NCBI GenBank assembly: GCA_905116865.2
Contig: CAJHNH020001143.1
Location: forward strand, 1-64,000
Direction of reading: 5' to 3'
Source of the DNA: Candidula unifasciata
Lineage: Eukaryota; Mollusca; Gastropoda; Stylommatophora; Geomitridae
DNA: 64,000 bases
The notes under the pieces were generated by a model. It was given only the letters and a program-made list of their open reading frames with translations. It did no database searches and was not told where the DNA came from. This document shows positions 11,791 through 22,149 of this stretch, piece by piece. Numbering within the stretch: position 1 is the first letter of the stretch; every line of letters begins with the position of its first letter. A program made the translations under genes and the position numbers.

Positions 11791-12059
11791 TTTTCCAACT
11801 TTTCAGGAAATTTATGTGGCTTAGGCGTTGCGAACGAGCGTCGTAATGACAGGGTGCCGGGTTTAATCCCAGTTGCAGGCTTTGCGCCTTGCATTGGTTT
11901 CGACAGTGACACCGAGAAGCCGACCTTCCAGAAAGCAATGGCAAACTACTGGACGTAAATTTGCCTAGAAAAACCATAACAGCCTAAAAAATCCTAGAGT
12001 TGGCTTTGCAACGTCCTGTAAAGGATACGCAACCAACTTTTTATCAGGAAATAGCTAAT

Positions 12060-12430
12060 GACAGAAGAAATTAGACTAGTGGGTTACTAACGTTTTCTCA
12101 GCTCAGCTCTACTTCTGACTCAAGCCTGAGTCTTAAGGTTCTCATCTCAGTGCACGAACTCTAGAGCACCGGCGAGGATCCTGAACTACTTTAAGTAGAT
12201 TTTAACTCCAAATGTTACCCGGGCAGAGCCGTTAGGCTACTCTCTTTCAATGTCCAACCGCCAAGGGATGTTTTACATGATCAACAATACACACGGGCGT
12301 TTGATCTTTCTACCTAGAGACCAGGGAAATTTACTAAAAGTCCACGTGAAAACAATCACGCCTTTACCGGGGCTTGAACCCGGGACCTCAAGCACTAAGG
12401 GCGGACACCATGCCTCGAGACCACGCAGCC
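12060..12430 (-). mobile_element. SINE-C copy with tRNA-like head
   Basis: The right end, read on the minus strand, is GGCTGCGTGGTCTCGAGGCA ... CCCGGGTTCAAGCCCCGGTA, matching pol III A- and B-box organisation (B box GGTTCAAGCCC). The body has CACCGGCGAGGATCCTGAA and CAACCGCCAAGGGATGTTTT. Other copies lie at 13.8, 18.7, 38.9 and 40.5 kb. Confidence 0.85.
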
Positions 12431-12945
12431 CTTGTGCACGCAAAATTCAGGTTCTGAAGTAGGACTAGAGTCTAGAAGTGGGTACAGACTGGATACTAAT
12501 GCAACAAACAAATTAATTCATACTCACTTGCTTCTGTCCTTAGAATTTGCCACACACAATAAAAAATATTGTATTGTTGATACTTTAATGTTGTCAGTTT
12601 TTGTTTCCGCTTGCTAACGTACCTTTCTATCCAACACTTCACCGCTTAACAATATTGGAAATTACTGTGACTTTTTACTTTTGTCTCAATATTATACCTA
12701 GTGTGTGACTTCATTTACTCAAGTAATCCTAGCTATATCTGAATTTTAGAGCTTAACTAATAACTTAGAACTATCGTTAAATTTTTTTCAGATTATCTAT
12801 GTTGCTTTCATTTCTATGTAGCCTTAAAAACCCTAGTTTGCGGTAGGTACGTCTCAGTTAAGAGGTTGGTTTTCTTCTACAATATTAATATATGTTCCCC
12901 TCAATTATTCGACGTAAGTTTTTATGTGAGGAGTGTTTTCATGAG

Positions 12946-13070
12946 TAATCGATCAACTTGATGAGACAATCGAGAACCAGATATATCATGGGCTAGGCTA
13001 CATTTTATACTTACGCAAACACGAATACTTTGTGCTGGAGAAGCCGACAAGGAAATTCGTGGAGCCAGTG
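12946..13070 (+). CDS. Weak candidate exon D of an unrecognised protein
   Basis: An open plus frame reads DETIENQIYHGLGYILYLRK, then HEYFVLEKPTRKFVEPV, ending at a strong GTAAGG donor (13071) in phase 0. The frame stays open past that donor to a TGA at 13154-13156. The acceptor is uncertain: TTTTCATGAG at 12945 gives phase 1, while weaker AGs about 20-30 bp downstream give phase 0, which would fit candidate exon B. The phase-0 end fits candidate exon C. The protein-like composition argues for a real exon; the poor acceptor argues against. Confidence 0.35.
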
Positions 13071-13199
13071 GTAAGGGACGGGTCGTTTGCTGTCGTCGGA
13101 TTGTTATCAATCATTGCGTCAAAAGATACTCCCTTTCATGTTCAGCGGAATGGGTGACATTTGCTTACACAGACTTCAGAACGTAAGGATGGGTTTAGG

Positions 13200-13755
13200 A
13201 ATGGAGGCGGGGCAGGGTGGAAGCACTATTTACCTGTGTATAGTGAAGTTGAAGACAGGGTGGGGGCACTATTTACCTGTCTATAGTGAAGTTAAAGACA
13301 GGGTGGGGCAACTATTTACCTGTCTATAGTGAAGTTAAAGACAGGTGTGGGGGGGGGGCACTATTTACCTGTCTATAGTGAAGTTAAAGACAGGGTGGGG
13401 GCAACTATTTACCTGTCTATAGTGAAGTTAAAGGCAGGGGGGGGGGGGGGGCACTATTTACCTGTCTATAGTGAAGTTAAAGACAGGGTGGGGGCAACTA
13501 TTTACCTGTCTATAGTGAAGTTAAAGACAGGGTGGGGGCAACTATTTACCTGTCTATAGTGAAGTTAAAGACAGGGTGGGGCAACTATTTACCTGTCTAT
13601 AGTGAAGTTAAAGACAGGGTGGGGCAACTATTTACCTGTCTATAGTGAAGTTAAAGACAGGGTGGGGCAACTATTTACCTGTCTATAGTGAAGAAAAAGA
13701 CAGGGCGTGGGGGGGGGCGGCTATTTACCTGTCTATAGTGAAGTAAAAGACAGGG
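13200..13755. repeat. G-rich minisatellite, about 42-bp unit
   Basis: About 13 copies of ACTATTTACCTGTCTATAGT + GAAGTTAAAGACAGGGTGGG. The G run at the unit junction varies from 4 to 13, so unit length varies. The two outermost units are the most diverged (GAAAAAGACAGGGCGTGG at the right). Confidence 0.95.
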
Positions 13756-13789
13756 AACGAAAGTTAAATGCATTCAAAACATATGGCTG

Positions 13790-14130
13790 ATGTGGAGGCT
13801 GAGTGGTCTAGAAGTATGGCGCCCGTTTGAGTGCTGGAGTTCCCGGGTTCAAACAACAGTGAAGGTTGGATTTTTTCACGTATACTTCTAATAATTTCCC
13901 GCGGTCTCTGGGTAGTAAGACCGGACGCCCGTGTGTGTTATGGCGCATGTAAGGAATCCCCTGGCAGTTGGAAATCGAAAAAATGTGTAGCCTAATTGGT
14001 TTGCCAGGGCAAAATTTGGGGTAAAAAAATCTACCCAAAGTATTTCAAAATCCTAGCTGGTGCAACGGAGTTAGTGCACTGCGCTTAGTTTCTTCAGGTT
14101 CAGGCTTCAGTTAGAAATAGAACGGAGCAC
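13790..14130 (+). mobile_element. SINE-C copy, plus orientation
   Basis: The head reads GAGGCTGAGTGGTCTAGAAG ... TCCCGGGTTCAAACAACAGT (A and B boxes). The body follows with GACCGGACGCCCGTGTGTGT and GGAATCCCCTGGCAGTTGGA, and the end with AACGGAGCACTTATGGGTTA, in the opposite orientation to the 12.1 kb copy. Confidence 0.8.
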
Positions 14131-14387
14131 TTATGGGTTACGTGTGCCATGATTTTTATCCGTTGAATAAAACATAAAACATAAATATGGTTCTGAACAT
14201 GTTGATAATAACATGTGAGGAATTCAAAAGGGGTTAAGAAATAACAGAAATGTCTGGGCAACCACTTGGTAACAACAGCTACAACCAAAGAAGAATGCGC
14301 TATACTTGACATCATGAGTAGAAAATAGCAGAGAATCACCAAACAGGCAATAAAATAAAAATAAAATGACGGAGGAAGTCAGTAAAG

Positions 14388-14600
14388 TAACGATCTCTTT
14401 TCCGCCTTTAGGCGCCTAGGAAATATGGGAAGAGCACCCATATTTTTACAGACCAATCGGCACTAAGTGATGTGGGTAATGTGGTCGTCTTTGCTTCCCA
14501 AGGACATACATCCTGGTGCCCATTTGATGCTGGGTCGACCTGCGACGCCGAATACTATGATACAAATCCACGCAGCCAGCAGTAGGTTTCGATCGCAATC
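14388..14600 (-). mobile_element. SINE-B, variant subfamily
   Basis: It shares the SINE-B core but has ATATGGGAAGAGCACCCATA and CGACCTGCGACGCC, then ATCCACGCAGCCAGCAGTAG and TTTCGATCGCAATC. The copies at 27.0 and 56.8 kb have the same variant blocks. Confidence 0.8.
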
Positions 14601-14734
14601 AGTTGGAGACGAAGGAGGTGAAGACGGGAAAAAGACACAACTTTAACAGTGATGAAAGAAGTCGAAGATGCTTGGCTAGATTCCAGGCACGATATCGAAG
14701 AGACTGCACAAGATATAAAGGAGTGGAGGAATAG

Positions 14735-14960
14735 GCTGTGAGTCCTATCTTATGTAACACATTGTTTGCACAGGCAGAGAAACGGAGGCAGACTAGAAAG
14801 AATCGTACTGCTAATCCCACACTTACTGCGGCTTCTATCAGTTGTCCGCACTGCTCAAGAGCTTTCCAGGCTCATATTGAACTAATCCGCCACTTTCGTA
14901 CTTATAATCATCGATCCTTACTGCTTTGGATGAAAGTTGTCTTCATCACTCGTGATGGAT
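14735..14960 (+). mobile_element. LINE C-terminal fragment with CCHH-like motif
   Basis: The plus strand encodes QAEKRRQTRKNRTANPTLTA, then CPHCSRAFQAHIELIRHFRT and YNH. A single CPxC...H...H motif after an R/K-rich stretch is a familiar C-terminus of some LINE ORF2 proteins. A lone host zinc-finger exon is the alternative, but no donor or acceptor supports it. Confidence 0.5.
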
Positions 14961-15389
14961 GAACAACATGTAACATATTATGGTACAACAGGACAACAAA
15001 GATGTCTAAAATTAAAGTTAAAGGGCCAAATTTTAAGGAAGCGGCGCGTCAGATTTATGATGCTAGGCTCGTGAGTTTATTGACCAGTCAGCTCTAGGTG
15101 GTTGATGTCTGCATCCCAACTCGCAGGCCACCTAAACTTTCCAAGGAACGTTCATAGAACCCATTCTGAGGTAGAGTGGACCGGGTAAGCAAAGTTAATT
15201 TTTGAAGAAAAAAAAAAAAACCGAGCCGGATATGAATTACAATCCTAAATTTTGGGTCAGAAGAGTCAAGAGAAGTCACTACTGAAGGGCGGTTTCTATC
15301 AGTCTATAACACTACCAACAAAGTGGCGCTCTGGTCACTTATTAACCCCATGTGGGTTCCCGGGTCCCATTGTAGGGAAAACTTGACTA

Positions 15390-15616
15390 GACCCACTACA
15401 TAACCAACAAGCGTGTCGTAAAAGTCGATTTTTTGAAAGCTTCCTTTGAAGTCGAAGTACAAATTACTAAGAGGCAGGAAACAACATTCTGCATACAACT
15501 AAGTCAGATCTGTAAAACGGATGTGTACGCAAGACTCAGGTACTAGATTAGGAGTAGAGTCCAGAAGTAGACAAACAATCAGAGACTTTCCACGGGAATT
15601 TACAACCGGTAAACCG
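15390..15616 (+). mobile_element. SINE-A copy abutting a GAA array
   Basis: The landmarks AACAAGCGTGTCGTAAAAGT, GAAGTCGAAGTACAAATTAC, TAAAACGGATGTGTACGCAA and AATTTACAACCGGTAAACCG run straight into an A-run and then (GAA)n. Confidence 0.8.
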
Positions 15617-15855
15617 GAAAAAAAAAAAAAAGAAGAAGAAGAAAGAAGAAGAAGAAGAAGAAGAAGAAGAAGAAGAAGAAGAAGAAGAAGAAGAAGAAGA
15701 AGAAGAAGAAGAAGAAGGAAGAGGAGGAGGAGCATGAGCAGGAGGAGAAGAAAAAGTAGTAGAAAAAGAAGAAGAAGAAGGAAAAGAAGAAGAAGAAGAA
15801 GAAACAACAGCAGGAGAAGCAGCAGAAACAGCAGGAAAAGCAGATGTAGAAGCAG
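15617..15855. repeat. (GAA)n array with degenerate tail
   Basis: Starts directly at the A-tail of the SINE-A copy. About 100 bp are nearly pure GAA; the rest is impure GAA/GGA/GCA. The long R-rich and L-rich frames over it are not genes. Confidence 0.95.
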
Positions 15856-15889
15856 ATGTAGAAGCAGAACAGGATTAAAATGCAAATAA

Positions 15890-16385
15890 TTACAATATGT
15901 TCCAGTTTTCTACTTCTCAATTGTGGGCCAAAGTGTACTCTTCTAATGTTTATGATAATCTGTCTTTCTGTCTTGGTCTCATTATAAAAAACTGGGACAC
16001 GTCGGTTGCATGTCCATGCTAATTTTGAAACGTCAGGTTCGATGGCTTCATGATATTTCCTTAGCTGTTTAAAAATGGTCCAGGGTTCACATTCGGACAT
16101 AAGTCACATAATGTGCATTCTTTAAGAAATTCCTGTGCCGGCCTGCACTATTCTCTATGGGGGAAAATTAAAATGAAATAATGGATCTTAGAATACATTA
16201 GTAGTAACAACACTCACATCGTTTGTCATCAGTATGAAAACAATCTCTTTTGTCATCGATCCTTCTTTGTGCATCAGTAACATTTTGCCCTCAGCGACAT
16301 ATCGTATGTCAGGAATGTCAAAGTTTTAAAAAACTGAGTATAAATGAAAGAGAACAACATCATCATCATCATAATTATCGTCATC
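15890..16385. other. Unassigned stretch between GAA/CTT arrays
   Basis: A minus frame from about 16100 to 15890 is open (begins SECEPWTIFKQLRKYHEAIE), but no splice sites support it. I leave it unannotated. The right end has ATC/ATT-rich sequence merging into the CTT array. Confidence 0.3.
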
Positions 16386-16389
16386 ATTA

Positions 16390-16572
16390 TCACAATCTTC
16401 TTTTTCTTCTTCTTCTTCTTCTTCTTCTTCTTCTTCTTCTTCTTCTTCTTCTTCTTCTTCTTCTTCTTCTTCTTCTTCTTCTTCTTCTTCTTCTTCTTCT
16501 TCTTCTTCTTCTTCTTCTTCTTCTTCTTCTTCTTCTTCTTCTTCTTCTTCTTCTTCTTCTTCTTCTTCTTCT

Positions 16573-16619
<47 letters not shown>

Positions 16620-17042
16620 TTCTTCTTCTTCTTCTTCTTCTTCTTCTTCTTCTTCTTCTTCTTCTTCTTCTTCTTCTTCTTCTTCTTCTTCTTCTTCTTC
16701 TTCTTCTTCTTCTTCTTCTTTTTCTTCTTCTTCTTCTTCTCCTTCTTCTTCTTCTTCTTCTTTCTTCTTCTTTTTTCTTCTTCCTTCTCCTCCTCCTCTT
16801 CCTCTTCTTCTTCTTCTTCTTTCTTCTTCTTCTTCTTCTTCTTCTTCTTCTTCTTCTTCTTCTCTTCTTCTTCTTCTTCTTCTCTTCTTCTTCTTCTTCT
16901 TCTTTCTTCTTCTTCTTCTTCTTCTTCTTCTTCTTCTTCTTCTTCTTCTTCTTCTTCTTCTTCTCTTCTTCTTCTTCTTCTTCTTCTTTTTCTTTCTTCT
17001 TCTTCTTCTTCTTCTTCTTCTTCTTCTTCATCTTCTTCTTCT

Positions 17043-17089
<47 letters not shown>

Positions 17090-17188
17090 TTCTTCTTCTT
17101 CTTCTTCTTCTTCTTCTTCTTCTTCTTCTTCTTCTTCTTCTTCTTCTTCTTCTTCTTCTTCTTCTTCTTCTTCTTCTTCTTCTTCGTC
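16390..17188. repeat. (CTT)n array, about 800 bp
   Basis: A long CTT/TTC trinucleotide array, nearly pure for the first 340 bp and then interrupted by CCT, TTT and TCT changes. It creates long meaningless open frames (poly-F, -L, -S on plus; poly-K, -R, -E on minus). Confidence 0.98.
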
Positions 17189-17229
17189 TTCTCACACTTA
17201 CTCTCACTCATACCCATACATACACTCTC

Positions 17230-17525
17230 AAACATACCCATTTTAGACTTCGGACTGGACACTATGGTCTTCGAGCACATCTGTAGAGGATAGGCATAAA
17301 AGAATCTGCTGCCTTTGATTGTGGAGCAAAAAGACAGACCCTGGGCACACACTGCAGTACTGTCCTTACCTCTCCCAGCAAAGACTGTGGATCTGGCCCA
17401 AGGGAGCCGCATTGAAAGAGAAGCTATGGGGGACCGGATGGCGACCTTAAACGCACAATCCTATTTGTGACCCAGACGGGACTCAATGTTTAGCATGACT
17501 GATGTCGAACGCAGAAGAAGAAGAA
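17230..17525 (+). mobile_element. LINE 3' end, RNase H type, GAA tail
   Basis: It matches, in inverted orientation, the 3' end at 36.94-37.2 kb: GAATCTGCTGCCTTTGATTG, CTCCCAGCAAAGACTGTGGA, GGGACTCAATGTTTAGCATG and ACTGATGTCGAACGCAGAAG. It ends with AGAAGAAGAAG. 5'-truncated, as expected for target-primed reverse transcription. Confidence 0.85.
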
Positions 17526-17736
17526 ACATACCCATGCACGTACTCTCAAAAATACATACTCATATATGTCCACACATTCATACGTATACATAAATGCACA
17601 CGCACATGTATAAACACACGATTATGTTTAACCAGTCATACACACTCAAACACACACACATGTACACGAACACACATACGCTTTCATTCACGGATATACA
17701 CATACACAATCGTATATATTTATACATATAAATGTG

Positions 17737-17803
<67 letters not shown>

Positions 17804-17890
17804 ATACATGTATACACTCCTATATACACATACATACACGCTTATACATGTACATATATGCACTAAAATTCATGCATACACATACCGCAA
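17526..17890. repeat. CA-rich and (TA)n repeats
   Basis: Impure CA/TACA repeats flank a pure (TA)n run at about 17746-17803. Confidence 0.9.
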
Positions 17891-17956
17891 AGCGCCACAC
17901 ACAATGAACGATTAACACTTAGTGACACTAGTACAAACTCCGGAAACTTCGTTAGT

Positions 17957-17971
17957 TCGTTGGTTAGTTAG

Positions 17972-18022
<51 letters not shown>

Positions 18023-18027
18023 CTAGC

Positions 18028-18086
<59 letters not shown>

Positions 18087-18312
18087 CTATTTAGTTAGTT
18101 AGTTAGTTAGCTAGTTAGGAGGTTAGTTTGTTAGTTGATTGGCTGGTTGGTTAGTTAGTTGTTTGGTTAGTTAGTTGTTCGTTAGTTAGTTGGTTGGTTA
18201 GTTAGTTGGTTGCTTAGTTCGTTAGCTAGCTAGTTAGTTAGTTGTTTGGTTGGTTAGTTCGTTAACTAGCTAGTTAATTAGTTAGTTGGCTGGTTGGTTA
18301 GTTAGTTAGTAG
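17957..18312. repeat. (GTTA)n array grown from a LINE tail
   Basis: A GTTA tandem array, pure to about 18110, then with GTTG/GCTA/GTTC changes. On the minus strand it is (TAAC)n and begins exactly where the LINE at 18313-18485 ends. Confidence 0.95.
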
Positions 18313-18485
18313 ACAGATTATCTTTTTTGCTCATTAAACCATTCAGTCCATAAGTGCTCGGATCCCCTCCTCAGTAAATTCCGCAGCTTGAAGCGGCTGA
18401 CGACACCAGACTTCTGATGGTTTCTTATAATTTGTTGGCGTCCTGCGTAGTACTCTTGTCTGGCCACACCCCTTGCAACATAACC
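18313..18485 (-). mobile_element. LINE 3' end with TAAC tail (LINE-T)
   Basis: The minus strand reads GGGGTGTGGCCAGACAAGAG, AGCCGCTTCAAGCTGCGGAA and TTTACTGAGGAGGGGATCCG, then AGCACTTATGGACTGAATGG. It aligns with the plus-strand copy at 38216-38608 (RNase H type C-terminus FTKEGILALMD). Confidence 0.8.
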
Positions 18486-18734
18486 TAGTTCAATCGAAAT
18501 GTTTTAACGGGACCCCCAGGGATTACAAAATAATCTTAAGTTCAGTTAGAGTATGGCATGTTTTTGAAAACTTAGTGTCTCCATAAAGGAATATAACTGT
18601 AACCGCAATATCCGATAAGCTTCATAATTTCCTGATAACACTGAAAAGAACAGACACAACGCAAGCTGATATTTTAGTATATAAACAAAAGACTATTTGG
18701 AGGTTTGAACAACGAATCAACATAATAGCATACG

Positions 18735-19092
18735 GGTAGTAACCCATAAGTGCTCCGTTCTTTCTTCTAATTTAAGTCTAAGTCCGAAGAAGCTCAGCAC
18801 ACTGCACAGGCTCTGTAGCACCGGCGAGGATCCTGAAATACTTTGGGTAGATTTTTAAACGCCAAATTTTTGCCTGAGCAGCGCCGTTAGGCTACTCTTT
18901 CCGATTTCCAACCGCCAAGGAATTCTTTACGTGCACAACAATGCACACGGGAGTCCGATCTCACTAAACAAAGACAAGTGGGGATTTCTAGAAGTCCAAG
19001 TCCACGTGAAAAAATCCCAGCCTTTATCGGGGATTGAACCCGGAACCTCTAGCACTCGAGGCGGACACCATGCCTCGAGACCACGCAGCCCT
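18735..19092 (-). mobile_element. SINE-C copy, near complete
   Basis: Runs from ACCCATAAGTGCTCCGTTCT to the head GGCTGCGTGGTCTCGAGGCA (read on the minus strand), with the B-box block GGTTCAATCCCCGATAAAGG. Confidence 0.9.
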
Positions 19093-19099
19093 AAGACTG

Positions 19100-19855
19100 T
19101 TTGGAAAGAAACTTTATGCTCGCTGATCGCAGTGCACTCTGTGTGACATTATTAAGAAGGTGTTAGTTAACCCTAAAAATCTTAGGGACAGTAAAGTTAT
19201 CTTTTCTTTTCCTCTTTCCCGCTGACAAGAACAATGACCCCCAACCCACCCCCCCCCCCCCCGACCCACCCCTCCCCTCCCTCTCCCCACACACACACAC
19301 ACACTTACAACACATTGAGAAATGTGTCTCCCCCACGTCTTCAAGATTAAACGCCCGCGATAAAAGTACAACAGAAACCAGCAAGCCGCGACATTTAAAC
19401 AACATCACGACTTGCCATTTTACCAAGCAAAAAAGATCAACTCGCCAGTTAGTGGAGCCCGTCCTTCCGCGGCTATCGGCCTTTTCTTCACGAACTGAGA
19501 AAGCTGAGCAAACAGGAAATAACACTTTCTATTCCTCGTACTCTTCTTTAACACTGCTCTGTTGTCTGAGAGATGTCAACTTGTCTGTCAACCATGTTGT
19601 TACTTTACAAAAATATTTCGGTATGTCATTATCTCAGCAACATACAGCTGTGTTAGTTGAGAGAAAGTGCTTTTGGTTGTACTACTATTTTTTTCCTTCA
19701 GTTACAACAGATTTAAATGTTGCGCTATGGACAATGTCTTTACCACACACAAAAATTGTATTGTTATTTATTTGGAGCAACCTTAGCACAGTTGTCTAGT
19801 ACCATATTCTTCGATCCAGTAGTCTTAGATTCGAATAGTTAAGGGTATGTTTTTA
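19100..19855. other. Unassigned stretch
   Basis: Nothing recognised except a C-rich/CA-rich patch at about 19229-19303. Confidence 0.3.
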
Positions 19856-19859
19856 AATG

Positions 19860-20045
19860 TAACTACTTACTTCGAAGTCGGAGTGCGTCTGCCTAATGGG
19901 CGAGGAACGAATAGTCTTCACACAAATATGCAAGATTTTAAAACGGATGTGCATGCAAAACTCAAGGTCTGGAAAAAAACCAAAGTCGAGAAGTGGACAA
20001 ACAATCAAAACCTTCCGCCGGAGTTTTCAGCCGGTGAGCAATAAT
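19860..20045 (+). mobile_element. SINE-A copy
   Basis: Landmarks TTCGAAGTCGGAGTGCGTCT, AAAACGGATGTGCATGCAAA, GTCGAGAAGTGGACAAACAA and GTTTTCAGCCGGTGAGCAAT are present, followed by AATAAGAAG. Confidence 0.8.
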
Positions 20046-20341
20046 AAGAAGTAATTTAACTACAATCCAATGCCGCCTCAGCCTTTAAAAAAAAAAAACT
20101 GCTAACGCGAAATGTTTTCTGAAGTAAAGACGGTATACGTGATATTGATCACAATATCTATCGAATACCTTCCGTCTATTAAGTATATGATGCAAAACGA
20201 GTTCTTTATTTTTTTCCTAATATTCGATCGTGAATGCAAATATCAATTGGAAACTGCATCTTTTGGTAAAGTGAGTGTAACTGTTGTACAATGTTCATTA
20301 AAACACAAATAAGAAAAGATAATGAATAACAAATTGTCAAA

Positions 20342-20555
<214 letters not shown>

Positions 20556-20828
20556 ACAGTTTGTTACTTTATTGAAATTATTTTGCAACGGAAAACATTC
20601 GTTTTCAGCGATTTAAAAAACTGTGATCTGTGAATCTGGACAGCGTAAACATTATGAACAAATTGTGAGTAAAACGACAGTCTAAACCAATTTAAAACAA
20701 TGTAAGCTTACAATACGGACTTTCCTCTCTTGCTGCAGAAACCATTGGTCGGTCTAACACAATATTCTTAATGAAGTCACATTAATAAATCCTAAAAGTT
20801 ACCATATTCTTAACTTTCAATTTCCAAG

Positions 20829-20956
20829 AAAGATTGGAACTCTCTGAAATATGATAATATCATTCTGGCTGACGTTGAAGACAGGTTATATCATGTTGAC
20901 GTTTTTGCGGATGTCTGGAGCGGTGAAGCTGAAATCACAAGACTTAGTCTTGGCAA
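20829..20956 (+). CDS. Candidate exon C of an unrecognised protein
   Basis: The exon is 128 bp between an acceptor-like CTTTCAATTTCCAAG and a consensus donor GTAAGT. In phase 0 it reads KDWNSLKYDNIILADVEDRL, then YHVDVFADVWSGEAEITRLS, and leaves with two bases of a codon. The sequence is acidic and beta-strand-like. Phase fits candidate exons B or D upstream. It does not fit the first EGF exon at 25241 (which needs a one-base overhang), so at least one exon would be missing if all belong to one gene. Unrecognised. Confidence 0.55.
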
Positions 20957-21018
20957 GTAAGTGGAGCAAACGAAAAAAAATCCATTTTCATAACTAGTCT
21001 GAATCAGTAGATTTAGAA

Positions 21019-21200
21019 CTTCTTCTTCTTCTTCTTCTTCTTTTTCTTCTTCTTCTTCTTCTTCTTCTTCTCCTTCTTCTTCTTCTTCTTCTTCTTCTTC
21101 TTCTTCTTCTTCTTCTTCTTCTTCTTCTTCTTCTTCTTCTTCTTCTTCTTCTTCTTCTTCTTCTTCTTCTCTTCACCTTGTACCTCATCTAACCACAATA
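21019..21200 (-). repeat. (CTT)n array attached to a LINE-G tail
   Basis: A CTT array of about 150 bp ends at the sequence which, read on the minus strand, is GTTAGATGAGGTACAAGGTG followed by AAGAGAAGAAG. This is the terminal sequence of LINE-G at 7.2 kb (GATGAGGTACAAAGTTGAAG). The array is thus an expanded retrotransposon tail. Confidence 0.85.
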
Positions 21201-21309
21201 GCGAATATTGAGTAGTGAATGCGTGTAGTAAATATCATCATAAAATGTATCTCAACAAATTAACTGCATTTATTTAAATTTATCACAATATATAATCTTG
21301 CCAAATAAG

Positions 21310-21580
21310 TTGAATCTACTTACTTACTTAGTCGATCCACTTCTTTCTTGGGGTGTAGAGGGTTGCCAGATAGACTGCCAGACTGCTCTGTCAGCGGTTT
21401 TCTTTTTGGCTTTATCACATTCCGGTCCTCTGTCAGTCAGGGACTGTCGGATGTTGTCTTCCCAGCGGGCTCTGGGTCGCCCTGGAGGTCTGGTTCCCTG
21501 GTTCTTAACCTGTCGTGGTAGCCGGTTCTCTCCCATTCTGCATACCCAACCCACATCTTTCTCGACTCTACTCATATTCC
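21310..21580 (-). mobile_element. LINE C-terminal fragment with TAAG tail
   Basis: The minus strand encodes GTRPPGRPRARWEDNIRQSL, then TDRAVWQSIWQPSTPQERSG, a common LINE C-terminus (GRPR.RW.D). It ends ACTAAGTAAGTAAGTAG. Confidence 0.75.
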
Positions 21581-21689
21581 CTCTTCCCAGTATCTCCTGT
21601 CTTCTTTTTCTTTATTTCTACTTCCTCTTCTTTATCTCTGTCCTGTATAAAAGCATTATGTTTTTCCCTTTCCATTAATTTTAGCAAAG

Positions 21690-21691
21690 GT

Positions 21692-21757
<66 letters not shown>
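21690..21757. repeat. (TA)n microsatellite
   Basis: A pure TA run of about 66 bp. Confidence 0.98.
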
Positions 21758-21760
<3 letters not shown>

Positions 21761-22149
21761 CATGTGTCTATCCTTTATTTAGTGTTGTATTCTTGATTAC
21801 ATACAGTGTCTGGAAATGACAGTTACATATCAGTACTATAAATAGGTAATGTTTTCTTAAGACAACAAATGTTGATTTGCACAACCATACATATTTACCA
21901 ACAAACGGCGACACTAGTAAATAACACATACACAAATACTTACAATACAGTACAGGCAAACATCACACTAGGGGGAAAAAAAAGAAGAGAGAAACTTCAG
22001 AGAAACTGCCATTCTAAAATATAAGTATGTCTTTTGAGCTTGCGTGCCTAATAAGATACAAAATACATTACAATTTTAGTTAACTAAGAAAAGAAAAAAA
22101 AAAAGGATCTGTGACTGATCCATTTAAGTTGGTAAGGCCTAGGTTTCAA

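Noticed and set aside
15521..15889. Arginine-rich small protein
   Set aside because: It is the GAA/AGA array after a SINE-A tail.
15890..16100. Minus-strand coding exon (starts SECEPWTIFKQLRKYHEAIE)
   Set aside because: Open for about 70 codons, but no convincing donor or acceptor, and it runs straight into the GAA array.
16250..17412. Long poly-F/L/S and poly-K/R/E frames
   Set aside because: Pure translation of a CTT microsatellite.
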